NCBI RefSeq assembly: GCF_943736985.1
Contig: NZ_CALSFS010000017.1
Coordinates: 1-64,000 of the forward strand
DNA from: Clostridium sp. Marseille-Q2269
GTDB lineage: Bacteria > Bacillota > Clostridia > Clostridiales > Clostridiaceae
DNA: 64,000 nt
Reading direction: 5' to 3'
Within the stretch, counting starts at the first letter, position 1. The number at the start of each line of letters is the position of its first letter. Of the stretch, positions 35,140 through 44,717 are shown one piece after another. The translations under genes and the position numbers were made by a program. The notes beneath the pieces are model-generated. The model had not been told where the DNA came from. It saw nothing but the letters and a program-made list of their open reading frames with translations, and searched no databases.

Positions 35140-36015
35140 CTATGCCATAAATTCATCTTGAAAATGATATAAATATAAATCTTCCAAAGAGGAAGGTACA
35201 TTAACTGCAGTATTCATTGGCTTTTTACGGCTTACTATTCTTAAATTTAAGGACCCACTTCTATTATGTTGTAGATTTACTATACAATATTTATTACAAA
35301 AATAATCTTCTTCTGATTCTGATATTGTACATTTCCATACACTATTTTCAATTTCTTTTATTAACCCTTCCACCGAATCTCTTGCAATAATATTTCCATT
35401 TTTCATTATAAGTATTTCATCACCTATATACTCTACATCAGATACAATATGAGTAGATAATATTATTATTTTATCTTTGGACAAATCTGATATTAAGTTA
35501 CGAAATCTTACTCGTTCTTTTGGATCAAGACCTGCTGTAGGTTCATCCAAAACTAAAATTTTAGGATCATTTAATACTGCCTGTGCAATTCCCAATCTTT
35601 GTTTCATTCCTCCTGAAAAAGTTCTAATTTTTTTATTTGCAACAGAATCTAGTCCTACCATGCTTAATAACTCTTTACTCTTATTCTTTGCAAAACTTGG
35701 CATTAACCCCTTTAAAGATGCAATGTATAGCATAAACTCCTTTGCTGTAAAATCTGGATAATATCCAAAATTTTGAGGAAGATATCCTATCAAATCTCTA
35801 TAATCTTCCCCCATAGCTATAGTATTTTTGCCATTTAATTTAACCTCCCCAAAAGTAGGTGTTAGCACCCCACAAATCATTCGCATCAAAGTAGTTTTTC
35901 CAGCGCCATTAGCCCCTAAAAGACCATATACTCCTTCTTTTAAATCTAAAGAAAGCTCATTTACTGCCATTTTACTGCCATATTGTTTTTTTAATCTTTC
36001 TATAGACAAATTCAT
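35140..36015 (-). CDS. ABC transporter ATP-binding protein
   Basis: The protein is 291 residues. Walker A GANGAGKTTLMRM, Q-loop IGYLPQNFGYY, signature TFSGGMKQRLGIAQAV, Walker B ILVLDEPTAGLDP and switch His in ILSTHIVSDV are all present. The last ~90 residues form a short accessory domain. The start ATG overlaps the stop of the preceding membrane gene (ATGA), and the permease follows 13 bases downstream. It drives the permease at 33870-35126. It groups with BcrA-type exporters by appearance. Confidence 0.92.
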   Translation of the reverse strand: MNLSIERLKKQYGSKMAVNELSLDLKEGVYGLLGANGAGKTTLMRMICGVLTPTFGEVKLNGKNTIAMGEDYRDLIGYLPQNFGYYPDFTAKEFMLYIASLKGLMPSFAKNKSKELLSMVGLDSVANKKIRTFSGGMKQRLGIAQAVLNDPKILVLDEPTAGLDPKERVRFRNLISDLSKDKIIILSTHIVSDVEYIGDEILIMKNGNIIARDSVEGLIKEIENSVWKCTISESEEDYFCNKYCIVNLQHNRSGSLNLRIVSRKKPMNTAVNVPSSLEDLYLYHFQDEFMA

Positions 36016-36791
36016 ATAATACCCTCCTTAATAACATCATCAAACAAATCTAATCTCTTCCAGAACTTCTTCATCTCAATAGCAAAGATAATTGTAGTAA
36101 TTATATAAATTAAAATCCAATTAAATATAAAATTTTGTGCATAAATTCCTAAGTGGTTAACCTTTTCTAAAAGAAATATTAACATTAATAAAACACTATA
36201 AGTGATACAAGAATAATTAAGTTCACGGCCTTTAAAATATTTCATTAGTTGCATACATCCTATACACACTAAATTAAATGGTACAAATGTGTACATAATA
36301 ATTCTAAGTGCACTTATGTTCATTAGATTTCCTGCAAATATCATCATAATAATTAATACAATACAATCTGTTATACCCAAAATCAGCATTTTTGTAGTTA
36401 AAACCTTTTTTAGGGAATTCTTTGTAGAAAATTCAATTTCTAACATGCTTTTGTAGTAAATCCTTGATATTTCCTCAATATTTATAATCAATAAAAGAGG
36501 AGATAAAATTGATATTAAAGAAACTGTTTCAAAACTTAAAGAATAGTCAGTATCTATATTATAAAAAGCTAAACAAATTAATCCTAAAATTATAACTTGA
36601 AATAGCCATGTTCTTTTTCTAATAAAGCCAATTTGAGATAAAATAAATTGCTTATTGTTTGTTCTAAACTTTGGTATACTTGAATAATTTTTATGAATAA
36701 ACTCAATGGCCTTCATAGGTGCATCTTTATTATAACTGGGCACTGAATAATTATTTAACATATCTCTTATTTCTTTCTCCTTCTTATTCAT
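36012..36791 (-). CDS. Multi-spanning membrane protein coupled to the ECF sigma factor
   Basis: The protein is 259 residues. A soluble N-terminal ~70 residues (EKEIRDMLNNYSVPSYN and following) precedes about six hydrophobic helices. It overlaps the sigma gene upstream and the ATPase gene downstream by ATGA in each case, so all are translated together. A soluble N-terminus plus membrane helices right behind an ECF sigma factor is the usual place of an anti-sigma factor, but it could equally be a second ABC permease subunit. No anti-sigma motif (HxxxCxxC) was seen. Confidence 0.65.
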   Translation of the reverse strand: MNKKEKEIRDMLNNYSVPSYNKDAPMKAIEFIHKNYSSIPKFRTNNKQFILSQIGFIRKRTWLFQVIILGLICLAFYNIDTDYSLSFETVSLISILSPLLLIINIEEISRIYYKSMLEIEFSTKNSLKKVLTTKMLILGITDCIVLIIMMIFAGNLMNISALRIIMYTFVPFNLVCIGCMQLMKYFKGRELNYSCITYSVLLMLIFLLEKVNHLGIYAQNFIFNWILIYIITTIIFAIEMKKFWKRLDLFDDVIKEGII

Positions 36792-37303
36792 GCTTGTCCT
36801 CCTTTCATACTCTCACTAATTAATTTCATTGCCTTTTTCAATCTATATTTAGTTATAGAGACACCTGAATTCATAATCTTAGCAATATCTTTTATTTTTA
36901 AATCCTCATAGAATCTTAAAATTATTATTTCACGTTGCTTATCTGAAAGCTTTCTTAAAACCTGTTGAACCATTACTTTATTTTCCAATTTACAAATTTC
37001 CTCTTCAGAAGAGCTCTCTTCTATTTCTTTTAAAACATACCTGGCTTCTTTCTTATAGAAATCTTTACATGCATTTCCTGCAACTACGTAAAGATAGTTT
37101 TCAAATTTTCCATAATGTTTATAACCTCCAATAGTTTTTATTACTTTCATGAATACTTCTTGAGTTAGATCCTGGGCAGCCTGTTTATTGTTTAAATGTC
37201 GGTAACAATAGTAATATACTTTCCCATAATATTTTTTTATTAATTCATCAAACAAATGAATTTTCCCGTTTTTAATTTCTAGTATCAATTCAGAATCTTC
37301 CAC
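36788..37303 (-). CDS. ECF-type RNA polymerase sigma factor
   Basis: The protein is 171 residues from GTG 37303, with GGAGGTG upstream; the GTG at 37312 lies inside that site. Region 2 is FDELIKKYYGKVYYYCYRHL, AQDLTQEVFMKV and KFENYLYVVAGNACKDFYKK. Region 4 is LSDKQREIIILRFYEDLKIKDIAK with ITKYRLKKAMKLI. It heads a four-gene operon with a membrane protein and an ABC exporter, the usual design of an envelope-stress or antibiotic-sensing module. It probably activates its own operon. Confidence 0.92.
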   Translation of the reverse strand: MEDSELILEIKNGKIHLFDELIKKYYGKVYYYCYRHLNNKQAAQDLTQEVFMKVIKTIGGYKHYGKFENYLYVVAGNACKDFYKKEARYVLKEIEESSSEEEICKLENKVMVQQVLRKLSDKQREIIILRFYEDLKIKDIAKIMNSGVSITKYRLKKAMKLISESMKGGQA

Positions 37304-37377
37304 TATTATCACCTCCTAGACGTCTCATACACTATAACGATTATAGATTGAAAAAAGTCAATATATAAATATAATTG

Positions 37378-37418
37378 CAAAAATGTAAAAAGTAGCCTCA
37401 AACAAAATGAAGCTACTT
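37378..37418 (-). terminator. Terminator downstream of asnS
   Basis: AAGTAGC (37390-37396) pairs with GCTACTT (37412-37418); TTTACATTTTT follows on the minus strand. A second stem without a T-run, ACATGGC/GCCATGT, lies at 37,462-37,486. Confidence 0.6.
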
Positions 37419-37669
37419 CTTATAATATTTTAAAAGTTGTATAACTAATAAAGTTATATGCTACATGGCATTATAAACGCCATGTTTCTACTTTTTCATT
37501 TATCAATTTTAATATAATAAATAAACTAATTGTACTAGCTAAAGTTAACTTGCAAAATCTTATTTTCCCTATCAAACCAAATTTAACTAAACTGAAGGTT
37601 TAACTTATAAAAATACCATTCTTAGAGTCACTTTAAACAATATAACAAACTAAATCAATAAGTTTGTTT

Positions 37670-39061
37670 TTAGAATTCAGCAGTTCCTGGAGTTCTTGGG
37701 AATGGTATTACGTCTCTTATGTTACTCATTCCTGTCATATACATTAATATTCTTTCAAAACCTAAACCATATCCTGAGTGTTTAGTTTCTCCATATTTTC
37801 TTAGTTCTAAATACCACCAGTAATCTTCTTTGTTTAAGTTTAATTCTTCCATTCTCTTTTCTAGTACATCTAATCTTTCTTCCCTTTGGCTTCCACCTAT
37901 TATTTCTCCTACTCCTGGTACAAGTAAATCTGCTGCTGCAACAGTTTTTCCATCATCATTTATTCTCATGTAGAATGCTTTTATTTCCTTTGGATAGTCT
38001 GTTACAAATACTGGTTTCTTAAATATTTGTTCTGTTAAATATCTTTCATGCTCAGTTTGAAGATCTATTCCCCATTCTACATCATAATCAAATTTTGCTC
38101 CTGATTTTTGAAGTAATTCTACTGCTTCTGTATAAGTTATTCTCTTAAAGTCAGAGTTTACAACATTATCCAATCTATCAAATAATCCTTTATCTACAAA
38201 ACTATTGAAGAATACCATTTCTTCTGGGGCATTTTCCATTACATAGTTTATTACAAACTTAACCATAGCTTCTGCATTATCTAAGTAATCTGTAAGTTCC
38301 GCAAAGGCCATTTCTGGTTCTATCATCCAAAACTCTGATGCGTGTCTTGCAGTATTTGAATTTTCTGCTCTAAAAGTTGGTCCAAAAGTATAAACATTTC
38401 TAAAAGCTAAAGCAAAAGTTTCTGCTGAAAGCTGACCACTTACTGTAAGGTTTGCAGGTGATCCAAAGAAGTCCTTTGAAAAATCTACTTTTCCATCTTC
38501 AGTTTTTGGTATATTGTTTAAATCCATAGTAGTTAATTGGAACATTTCTCCTGCACCTTCACAGTCACTACCTGTGATTATTGGAGTATTTGTATAAACA
38601 AATCCTCTTTCTTGGAAAAACTTATGGACTGCATAAGCAGCTAAAGAACGTACTCTAAACACTGCTGAGAAAGCATTACTTCTTGGTCTTAAATGAGCTA
38701 TAGTTCTTAAATATTCAAAAGTATGTCTTTTCTTTTGTAGAGGGTAATCTGTACTTGATTTACCTTCTATTGAAATTCTTGTAGCCTTTATTTCAAAAGG
38801 TTGTTTTGCATTTGGTGTAGCTTGAACTATTCCTTGTACCTCAACTGATGTGCTTATTGGCATTTTACATAATTCTTTAAAATTTTCTAAAGAAGTTTCT
38901 AATATTACTTGAACATTTTTAAAGAAACTTCCATCATTTACTTCTACAAAGGCAAAATTTTTAGAATCTCTTACCGTTCTTACCCATCCGTTAATTTTAA
39001 CTTCTTTATCCATATGTTTTTCAGTTTCTCTGTAAAGTGATTTTACTAAAGTTATATCCAT
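37670..39061 (-). CDS. asnS: Asparaginyl-tRNA synthetase
   Basis: The protein is 463 residues. It has an N-terminal OB-fold anticodon-binding domain ([21 protein letters not shown]) and a class II catalytic core: motif 1 region [20 protein letters not shown], motif 2 [21 protein letters not shown] and motif 3 [16 protein letters not shown]. The ending [16 protein letters not shown] is typical of AsnRS. AGGAGG precedes the ATG. Expression is controlled by the upstream T-box, which senses uncharged tRNA-Asn. Confidence 0.97.
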   Translation of the reverse strand: MDITLVKSLYRETEKHMDKEVKINGWVRTVRDSKNFAFVEVNDGSFFKNVQVILETSLENFKELCKMPISTSVEVQGIVQATPNAKQPFEIKATRISIEGKSSTDYPLQKKRHTFEYLRTIAHLRPRSNAFSAVFRVRSLAAYAVHKFFQERGFVYTNTPIITGSDCEGAGEMFQLTTMDLNNIPKTEDGKVDFSKDFFGSPANLTVSGQLSAETFALAFRNVYTFGPTFRAENSNTARHASEFWMIEPEMAFAELTDYLDNAEAMVKFVINYVMENAPEEMVFFNSFVDKGLFDRLDNVVNSDFKRITYTEAVELLQKSGAKFDYDVEWGIDLQTEHERYLTEQIFKKPVFVTDYPKEIKAFYMRINDDGKTVAAADLLVPGVGEIIGGSQREERLDVLEKRMEELNLNKEDYWWYLELRKYGETKHSGYGLGFERILMYMTGMSNIRDVIPFPRTPGTAEF

Positions 39062-39074
39062 GTTTTTTCCTCCT

Positions 39075-39345
39075 CTGTGGACTTTATTTCATAATAAAAA
39101 AACCCTTCATCCCTACAGGGACGAAAGGTATATATTCCGCGGTACCACCCAAATTGCCAAAAGGCCAACTTTAAAGTATGATTTAAAAATAATCATACAA
39201 TCCAAATATAAGGCTTTGGAAACCTCTAAGCCTACTCTTTAAACAATTTCGGTTAGAAACTCCGAGATGTTATTCAATATAGCATATTTATGGAACTTGC
39301 ACCCTAATCCACTCGCTTTAAAATATTATCTATATCTACTCTTCT
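39075..39345 (-). promoter_or_regulatory. T-box riboswitch, specifier AAC (Asn)
   Basis: On the minus strand the T-box core GGGTGGTACCGCGG lies at ~39138-39155 and is followed by the terminator stem TTCGTCCCTG/AGGGATGAAGG with T7 (about 39095-39125). Stem I marks are AGCGAGTGGATTAGGGTG, CTCGGAG and, in the specifier loop, GAATAACA, placing AAC at 39269-39271. This matches the downstream asnS. Low charging of tRNA-Asn favours the antiterminator. Confidence 0.95.
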
Positions 39346-39384
39346 CTTCATAGTTTTTAATTTTATAATTCATAATATATATCT

Positions 39385-39520
39385 GCAAGTATCTTCACTT
39401 ATATCGAACATTATATAAGCTATCTTTAACTTATATAACCTGTATCCAACATTGTATAAGCTGTAGTTAACTTATATTGAAATAACAATCATTGTATAAG
39501 TTGTTTTCAACTTCATATGA
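39385..39520. repeat. Tandem palindromic repeats
   Basis: Three clear (and a fourth, weaker) units, spaced ~50-55 bases, each contain ATAAGCTGTAGTTAACTTAT or a close variant, itself an inverted repeat. They lie at ~39385-39403 (weak), 39411-39435, 39462-39476 and 39495-39513. They sit just upstream of the asnS T-box. The rest of 39,520-40,110 shows nothing recognisable. Confidence 0.55.
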
Positions 39521-40115
39521 TTTAATCAAATCTTTTTTATAAAATTAAAGCTTTTATAAAAAGTGTTATTACAATTATTAGTCTTAATCCAAAAATTTAT
39601 ACAACATATATTTAAGAATTATTGAACTTATTACAAAATTATAATATTTATAATTTTATATGTCAATGATATTTACTAAACCCTTTTAATTATCATTTCT
39701 TTACGCCTATAAAAAATATATAATTATTACTATAAAATTGTATATCTTTAGGTTTCACATTTTTATTATAAAGACATTCCTTACTTCAAATGTTATTATA
39801 CTTATTCTTCTTAGATTATTATAATTTTGCTTTCACATAAATAATTTGGGTTTTTTATAAATAATAAGTAAAATCTTATAGCATCTTTACATATCATTCC
39901 AAACATTCAATTTTTTTATTGTTCTAATATTTAGAATTGTACTATTTTTATACTTTAAAATATGGAAATTTAAAATTTCAGTATTTCGAAATTCCTAAAC
40001 ATATCAATAATGAAATCATTTACAATTAGGTGTAATAATTGCTATTCATTAATATATTTTATCTCTTATAAACGGCTATTTTACTTCATTATGACATTAA
40101 TTACTATATTATCCA

Positions 40116-40144
40116 TTGACTTAACCAAAATAAGTCTCTATAAT
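40116..40144 (+). promoter_or_regulatory. Predicted strong sigma-A promoter
   Basis: TTGACT (40116-40121) and TATAAT (40139-40144) with 17-base spacing, on the plus strand, about 315 bases before nupC. Confidence 0.65.
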
Positions 40145-40150
40145 TTTTTT

Positions 40151-40274
40151 CGGAAAAGTAAATTTATCTTCACATTATTATAATAATATGAATGTTGTAA
40201 ATGTATACATGTATTAGATTTTTTTGAATTTTGTTTATATTTGAGCCTTCCATATTGTGGAGGCTTTTTATTTT
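40151..40274 (+). ncRNA. Candidate ~120-nt leader or small RNA ending at a terminator
   Basis: From the promoter above to an intrinsic terminator (AGCCTTCCA 40244-40252 with TGGAGGCT 40258-40265, then TTTTTATTTT). It contains CATTATTATAATAATATG and ATGTATACAT palindromes. It may be an attenuator leader of nupC or a stand-alone RNA. A further stem, TTAAATAGAGT (40302-40312) with ACTCTATTTAA (40333-40343), lies between it and nupC. No known riboswitch core was recognised. Confidence 0.45.
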
Positions 40275-40458
40275 ATCATTTTCATCAAGTGATTCTAAAT
40301 TTTAAATAGAGTTTCCTAAAAAAGAAATCCTTACTCTATTTAAAGAAAAGAATAACTTATTTATCCAGTAGTCTTTATGTTATTACAAAAATAAGATAAG
40401 GTTACTAAACATGACCAAAATTTAATAATACTCATGTACAAAAAATAAGGAGGATTTT

Positions 40459-41682
40459 ATGGAAAAATTTATAAGCTTCATAGGTATTTTTGTTTTTTTA
40501 GGTATTTGTTATTTAATATCTGAAAACAAAAAGAAAGTCAGACTTAAACTAATCTCTGTAGGAATTATTATTCAATTTATTTTTGCATTTTTAATTTTAA
40601 AGACAGCTATTGGTAAAACAATTTTTGAGAAACTTTCTGATTTTATTACAGCACTCTTAGGATTCACAAAAAATGGTTCAGAATTTTTATTCGGTGGATT
40701 GATTACTAAAACAGATAGTTTTGGGTATATATTTGCTTTCCAAGTATTACCAACTATAATATTTTTTTCATCTTTGATGGCAGTTCTATATTATTTAGGT
40801 ATCATGCAATTTTTAATAAAACATATAGCCAATTTTATGGCTAAAACTTTAGGAACTTCCGGTGCGGAATCTCTATCTGCCGCTGCAAATATATTTGTTG
40901 GACAAACTGAAGCTCCTTTAATAGTTAAACCTTATATAGAAAAAATGACAAGATCTGAGCTTCATTCTGTAATGGTTGGAGGAATGGCTACAGTAGCCGG
41001 TAGCGTAATGGCAGGCTATATAGGAATGGGTATAAGTTCAGCTCACTTACTATCTGCATCTATAATGTCTGCACCAGCAGCTTTTGTTGCAGCAAAAATA
41101 ATAGTTCCTGAAACTGAAGAAGCCATAACTAAAGGTAACGTTAACTGTGAAACAGAAAAATTAGATAAAAATGTTATTGATGCAGCTGCACGAGGTGCTT
41201 CTGAAGGACTGCAAATGGCTCTTAATGTAGGGGCTATGTTACTAGCCTTCGTAGCTTTAATAGCTATGTTAAATGCTGGCTTAGAAGGTATTGGTCATTT
41301 ATTTGGCTTTAATGGTCTAACCTTTGAGAATATATTAGGTTATGTTTGTGCTCCTTTTGCTTATATAATGGGTATACCATCACAAGATATGTTAACAGCA
41401 GGTTCTCTTATTGGACAAAAAACTGTTATAAATGAATTCGTAGCATATTCAAACTTATCTACCCTTATGAAACAAGGAACATTAAATCCAAGAACAGTAA
41501 CTATACTAACTTATGCCCTATGTGGATTTGCTAATTTTAGTTCTATAGCTGTACAACTAGGCGGTATAGGAGCCCTTGCTCCAAAGAGAAGAAGTGAAAT
41601 AGCTCAACTTGGCATAAAAGCTCTAATAGGCGGTACAGTAGCCAGCTTCTTAACAGCTTGCATAGCTGGAATATTAGTATAA
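40459..41682 (+). CDS. nupC: Concentrative nucleoside transporter (CNT family)
   Basis: The protein is 407 residues and highly hydrophobic. Family marks: TIIFFSSLMAVLYYLGIMQ, ESLSAAANIFVGQTEAPL, GGMATVAGSVMAGYI and the C-terminal CGFANFSSIAVQLGGIG. NupC-type carriers import nucleosides with protons or sodium. AAGGAGG precedes the ATG. It is monocistronic by context, behind a promoter/terminator unit that might attenuate it. The symbol is given by family; the exact substrate range is not known. Confidence 0.9.
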   Translation: MEKFISFIGIFVFLGICYLISENKKKVRLKLISVGIIIQFIFAFLILKTAIGKTIFEKLSDFITALLGFTKNGSEFLFGGLITKTDSFGYIFAFQVLPTIIFFSSLMAVLYYLGIMQFLIKHIANFMAKTLGTSGAESLSAAANIFVGQTEAPLIVKPYIEKMTRSELHSVMVGGMATVAGSVMAGYIGMGISSAHLLSASIMSAPAAFVAAKIIVPETEEAITKGNVNCETEKLDKNVIDAAARGASEGLQMALNVGAMLLAFVALIAMLNAGLEGIGHLFGFNGLTFENILGYVCAPFAYIMGIPSQDMLTAGSLIGQKTVINEFVAYSNLSTLMKQGTLNPRTVTILTYALCGFANFSSIAVQLGGIGALAPKRRSEIAQLGIKALIGGTVASFLTACIAGILV

Positions 41683-41706
41683 TCTAAGAAAATTACGCGC
41701 AAAAAG

Positions 41707-41933
41707 TTTCTACCACCCTTAGATTTAAAAAGGATATATGTTTAAAAAGTTAGATCAATTAACTAAAAAGTTCTACTTTAATTTTTTTAAGATATATGAT
41801 CTAAAATATAAACTAACTAACGCTCAAACATATATTGGGGACACATATCCTTTTAAAAAATAAATAAGAACTTCTAAAGCTTTTTAATGCCTTTTACACC
41901 ACATATCCCAATTTTTAATCTGAGGGAAGATAG
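41707..41933 (+). repeat. Repeat family Y, copy 1
   Basis: The element has related ends: TCTACCACCCTTAGATTT at the left and the inverse-type CACATATCCCAATTTTTAATC at the right. It shares GCTTTTTAATGCCTTTTACA and the AGATATATG-CAAAATATAA middle with 44363-44535, where it lies in the opposite orientation. A related fragment, TTCTACTACCCTCATACTTAAA, follows the purine permease at ~52,790. Confidence 0.6.
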
Positions 41934-42003
41934 TATAATTATTTAAGTATAATTTTACTGCCCTTTTTTACTTGAAGTCTATGTAACAATATTTTAAGGT
42001 ATC

Positions 42004-42128
42004 AAAACAAGAAACACTTTTAGAGAAAATAGATATCCAGAAAAATAAATAGAATACTTTATTTGTGAACTAATATTAGTATTCTTCATTTTTATAACCG
42101 TCTATTGACTAGAAGTGTTTCTTGTTTT
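42004..42128. repeat. MITE-like repeat family X, copy 1 (complete)
   Basis: A 125-base element with ~50-base imperfect terminal inverted repeats: AAAACAAGAAACACTT at the left and AAGTGTTTCTTGTTTT at the right. A second complete copy is at 52815-52910 and a half copy at 44079-44122. No coding capacity. The rest of 42,129-42,407 holds a TTACGTCGTAATTT motif and TTCTTTGAAAATTGAATA (~42,210), both repeated near 43,080-43,160. Confidence 0.65.
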
Positions 42129-42407
42129 AATTCTTATCCTTTAAAGTCTATTACGTCGTAATTTGAAATTAAGGCAACATAACTTATAAAATTGAAGATA
42201 TGAACAATATTCTTTGAAAATTGAATAATACCATGTAAAAATACATTTAAAATATTTTTATTGGATAAAACTTTTTTACTGTATGATATAATGTTGATGT
42301 TTAAGTGATAATTGTAATATATTATGAAGACTAAAGAAGATATTATAGTATAATTGCCATATTCATAAATTATATTAAACAAGTATATTTTAGTGAGGAG
42401 AAGTATT

Positions 42408-42986
42408 ATGGATTATTTTGAAAATGAGAAAATTAAAGATTTGAAGTTTAGGAATGAAATTATAAGCAATAAAGAATATATTGATTGTGATTTTTATAAT
42501 TGTAATTTCATAGATGTAGAATTTAATAATTGTTTATTTAAAGAATGTACATTTTATAATTGCACTATGAATAGTGTTATATTTAGATTTTCCACTATGA
42601 AGAATGCCACACTAAATGAATCAGAATTTATAGGTATAAACTGGAATACTTTAAAGGGAGATTCCCTTAGTAAAGGACCAATAAATACAGTTAGGGAATG
42701 TTTCTTTAAATATAATAACTTTATATCAATGAGGTTAAACAACTTTAACTTTTCTGGTTCAAAATTTCAAGAGAGTCTCTTTGAAGATTGTGATTTGATA
42801 GATGGAAATTTTAAAGATGTACGTTTTGAATCCACACAGTTTATCCAATGCGATATGACAAGGGCAGATTTTAGAGGGGCATATGGATATGCTATTGATA
42901 TTCAAAGTAATAAATTAAAGAAGGCGAAATTTTCATTTCCTGAAGTAACAAATTTGTTAAAATCAATAGATATAGTGATAGATTAA
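42408..42986 (+). CDS. Pentapeptide-repeat protein
   Basis: The protein is 192 residues from ATG 42408, with GAGGAG upstream; the GTG at 42393 lies in that site. Successive five-residue units of the A(D/N)LXX or CXFXX type are seen throughout: IDCDFYNCNFIDVEF, NNCLFKECTFYNCTM, LNNFNFSGSKFQESLFEDCD and CDMTRADFRGAYGY. This gives a right-handed square beta-helix. Qnr/McbG-like members protect DNA gyrase, and this size fits that group, but the role here is not established. It is bracketed by repeats together with the CAT-like gene. Confidence 0.85.
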   Translation: MDYFENEKIKDLKFRNEIISNKEYIDCDFYNCNFIDVEFNNCLFKECTFYNCTMNSVIFRFSTMKNATLNESEFIGINWNTLKGDSLSKGPINTVRECFFKYNNFISMRLNNFNFSGSKFQESLFEDCDLIDGNFKDVRFESTQFIQCDMTRADFRGAYGYAIDIQSNKLKKAKFSFPEVTNLLKSIDIVID

Positions 42987-43038
42987 TATATAAAATTTAT
43001 ATTTAATGTAACAATTGAAAAAACTAACAGTTTAGTTG

Positions 43039-43079
43039 AACACCGTATTATTCATGAATTGAATTTTATGGTGTTTTTA
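43039..43079 (+). terminator. Terminator of the pentapeptide gene
   Basis: AACACC (43039-43044) pairs with GGTGTT (43070-43075), followed by TTTAC. The stem is short, with an AT-rich loop. Confidence 0.5.
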
Positions 43080-43251
43080 CGTCGTATTTCAAATAGTAGA
43101 CCCAAGAATGTAGATATTGTGAAATAGTTAAGAGAAAATGTTCTTTGAAAATTGAATAATACCATATTAATGATATAATAACTATTGTATAATTATGTGA
43201 GTTAGTTGTTTATTAAACTAATCCATAAATTAGAATTTGGAGGGTTATGCT

Positions 43252-43887
43252 ATGAAATCATACAAAATAATAGACATGAAAGAATTTGATAGAGCAGACT
43301 ATTTTCAATACTTTACAAGTGTAGGCACTACTATTGAATTTACAATAAAAATAGCTGTAACAACTGCTGTGCAAAAGTGCAATCAAGAATCAATTAGTTT
43401 TCATGCGTACACAGTGTTTAAAATCTATAAAGCAATGAATTCGATTCAAAATTTTCGATATGACATTCTTGATGGAAATGTTATTGAATGGGAAAAAATT
43501 ATTCCAACATTCTCTAGTTTCAACAAAAAGAGCAAACTCTTTTTCACACTGTGTGAAGAACCGATGGAAAGTTATCTTGCATTTGATAAGCAATATAAAA
43601 ATGTAACTGCAAAATATGCTGATTCAAGCATAATTGTTCCCCAAATGGATTTACCACTCAATGTATTTAATATTTCTTGCATACCTTGGATGCATTTTGA
43701 ACATTTTTCTTCCAATTCAAAAACACAGGAAAATCAAATTACGAAGATGATTACTCTTGGGAAATATGAAGAAATCAATTCAAAACTAATGATGCCGATT
43801 ACAATACAAATCTCACATGCAATTGCAGACGGTTATCATGTATCCATGTTTTTTAAGAACTTACAGGATGAAATGAATGAAAAATAG
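43252..43887 (+). CDS. Chloramphenicol acetyltransferase-like protein
   Basis: The protein is 211 residues, the usual CAT length, from ATG 43252 behind GGAGGG; an upstream TTG lies inside that site. It shows the CAT type A pattern: RADYFQYFTSVGTTIEFTIK, then FRYDILDGNVIEWEKIIPTF, FNISCIPWMHFEHFS and the active site QISHAIADGYHVSMFF. The His before AIADG and the Asp match the catalytic His195/Asp199; the first His of the usual HH pair is Ser. Substrate residues are partly diverged, so activity on chloramphenicol is uncertain. Confidence 0.85.
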   Translation: MKSYKIIDMKEFDRADYFQYFTSVGTTIEFTIKIAVTTAVQKCNQESISFHAYTVFKIYKAMNSIQNFRYDILDGNVIEWEKIIPTFSSFNKKSKLFFTLCEEPMESYLAFDKQYKNVTAKYADSSIIVPQMDLPLNVFNISCIPWMHFEHFSSNSKTQENQITKMITLGKYEEINSKLMMPITIQISHAIADGYHVSMFFKNLQDEMNEK

Positions 43888-44001
43888 TGTTTCTATTTTA
43901 TGCTGTATAATGTTAGAGTGTAACAGTAAAATTAAGTTTCAGTATAAATATAACAAATTTTAGTTTTTGATTATCTGAGAACAAAATTAAAAATATTTTT
44001 C

Positions 44002-44040
44002 AAATACCATATTATTCAAAAGACTATGCGGTATTTTTTA
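44002..44040 (+). terminator. Terminator of the CAT-like gene
   Basis: AAATACC (44002-44008) pairs with GGTATTT (44030-44036), followed by TTTTATTTC. Confidence 0.6.
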
Positions 44041-44078
44041 TTTCGCAATTCAATAAAATTACGACATAACAAAAAATT

Positions 44079-44122
44079 AAAACAAGAAATACTTTTAGTC
44101 AATAGGTGGCTATAAAAATTTT
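44079..44122. repeat. Repeat family X, half copy
   Basis: It begins AAAACAAGAAATACTTTTAG and continues GTGGCTATAAAAAT, matching the left arm of the copies at 42004 and 52815. The right arm is missing. The preceding AAAATTACGACATAAC also resembles the outer flank of copy 1. Confidence 0.5.
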
Positions 44123-44362
44123 AAATTGAAATATAAAATTTGTTTGCTAACACACATAAATATTTAGCATAAGAATCAATATAGTTAAAGTTTATGAATG
44201 ATACACTTATTACACATGTTATGCATTTATTTTGTAACCAAAATTTTTTTAAAGTCATTTCTTTCAATCATAAAAATATAATTGTAGATTTTACGTAACA
44301 AAAATAGTAAAATCATCCTTTAGTACTTCCTCTTACATAGAAAATTACGTTTAAATAGTTTA

Positions 44363-44535
44363 ATATCTTCCTTTAAGTTAAAAAATTGGTATATGTGGTG
44401 CAAAAGGCATTGGAAAAAGCTTTAAAATTTATTATTTATATTTTGGACCATATATCTTAAAAAATTAAATTAGAACTTCTTAGCTAATTGACCTGCCTTT
44501 CAAGCCACATATCCCTTTTTTAATCTAAGGTAGTA
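44363..44535 (-). repeat. Repeat family Y, copy 2 (inverted)
   Basis: It is the reverse complement of the 41707-41933 element, somewhat shorter. Shared pieces include ATATGTGGTGCAAAAGGCAT and CACATATCCCTTTTTTAATC. With copy 1 it forms an inverted pair around the pentapeptide and CAT-like genes. Confidence 0.55.
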
Positions 44536-44717
44536 ACCTTTTACGTGGCAATTTTCTTAAATTGTTAAGTAATATGTAAGAATTAGATATAAACTTTTGT
44601 AAAGTAAGTCTATTTCACAATATCATATATACATGAATGCTTAATATATGTGGATTTTTATGTTATACTTAATTGATCACAGTTTTAAAACCAACCACTA
44701 ATACTGAGGTGATTTTT

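Noticed and set aside
39060..39242. Plus-strand 60-codon ORF upstream of asnS
   Set aside because: It lies entirely on the antisense strand of the T-box leader and terminator, with no ribosome site.
44390..44420. Sigma-54 promoter near the sigma-54 activator
   Set aside because: TGTGGTGCAAAAGGCATTGG only loosely recalls TGGCAC-N5-TTGC and is part of repeat Y, which also occurs at 41.9 kb.
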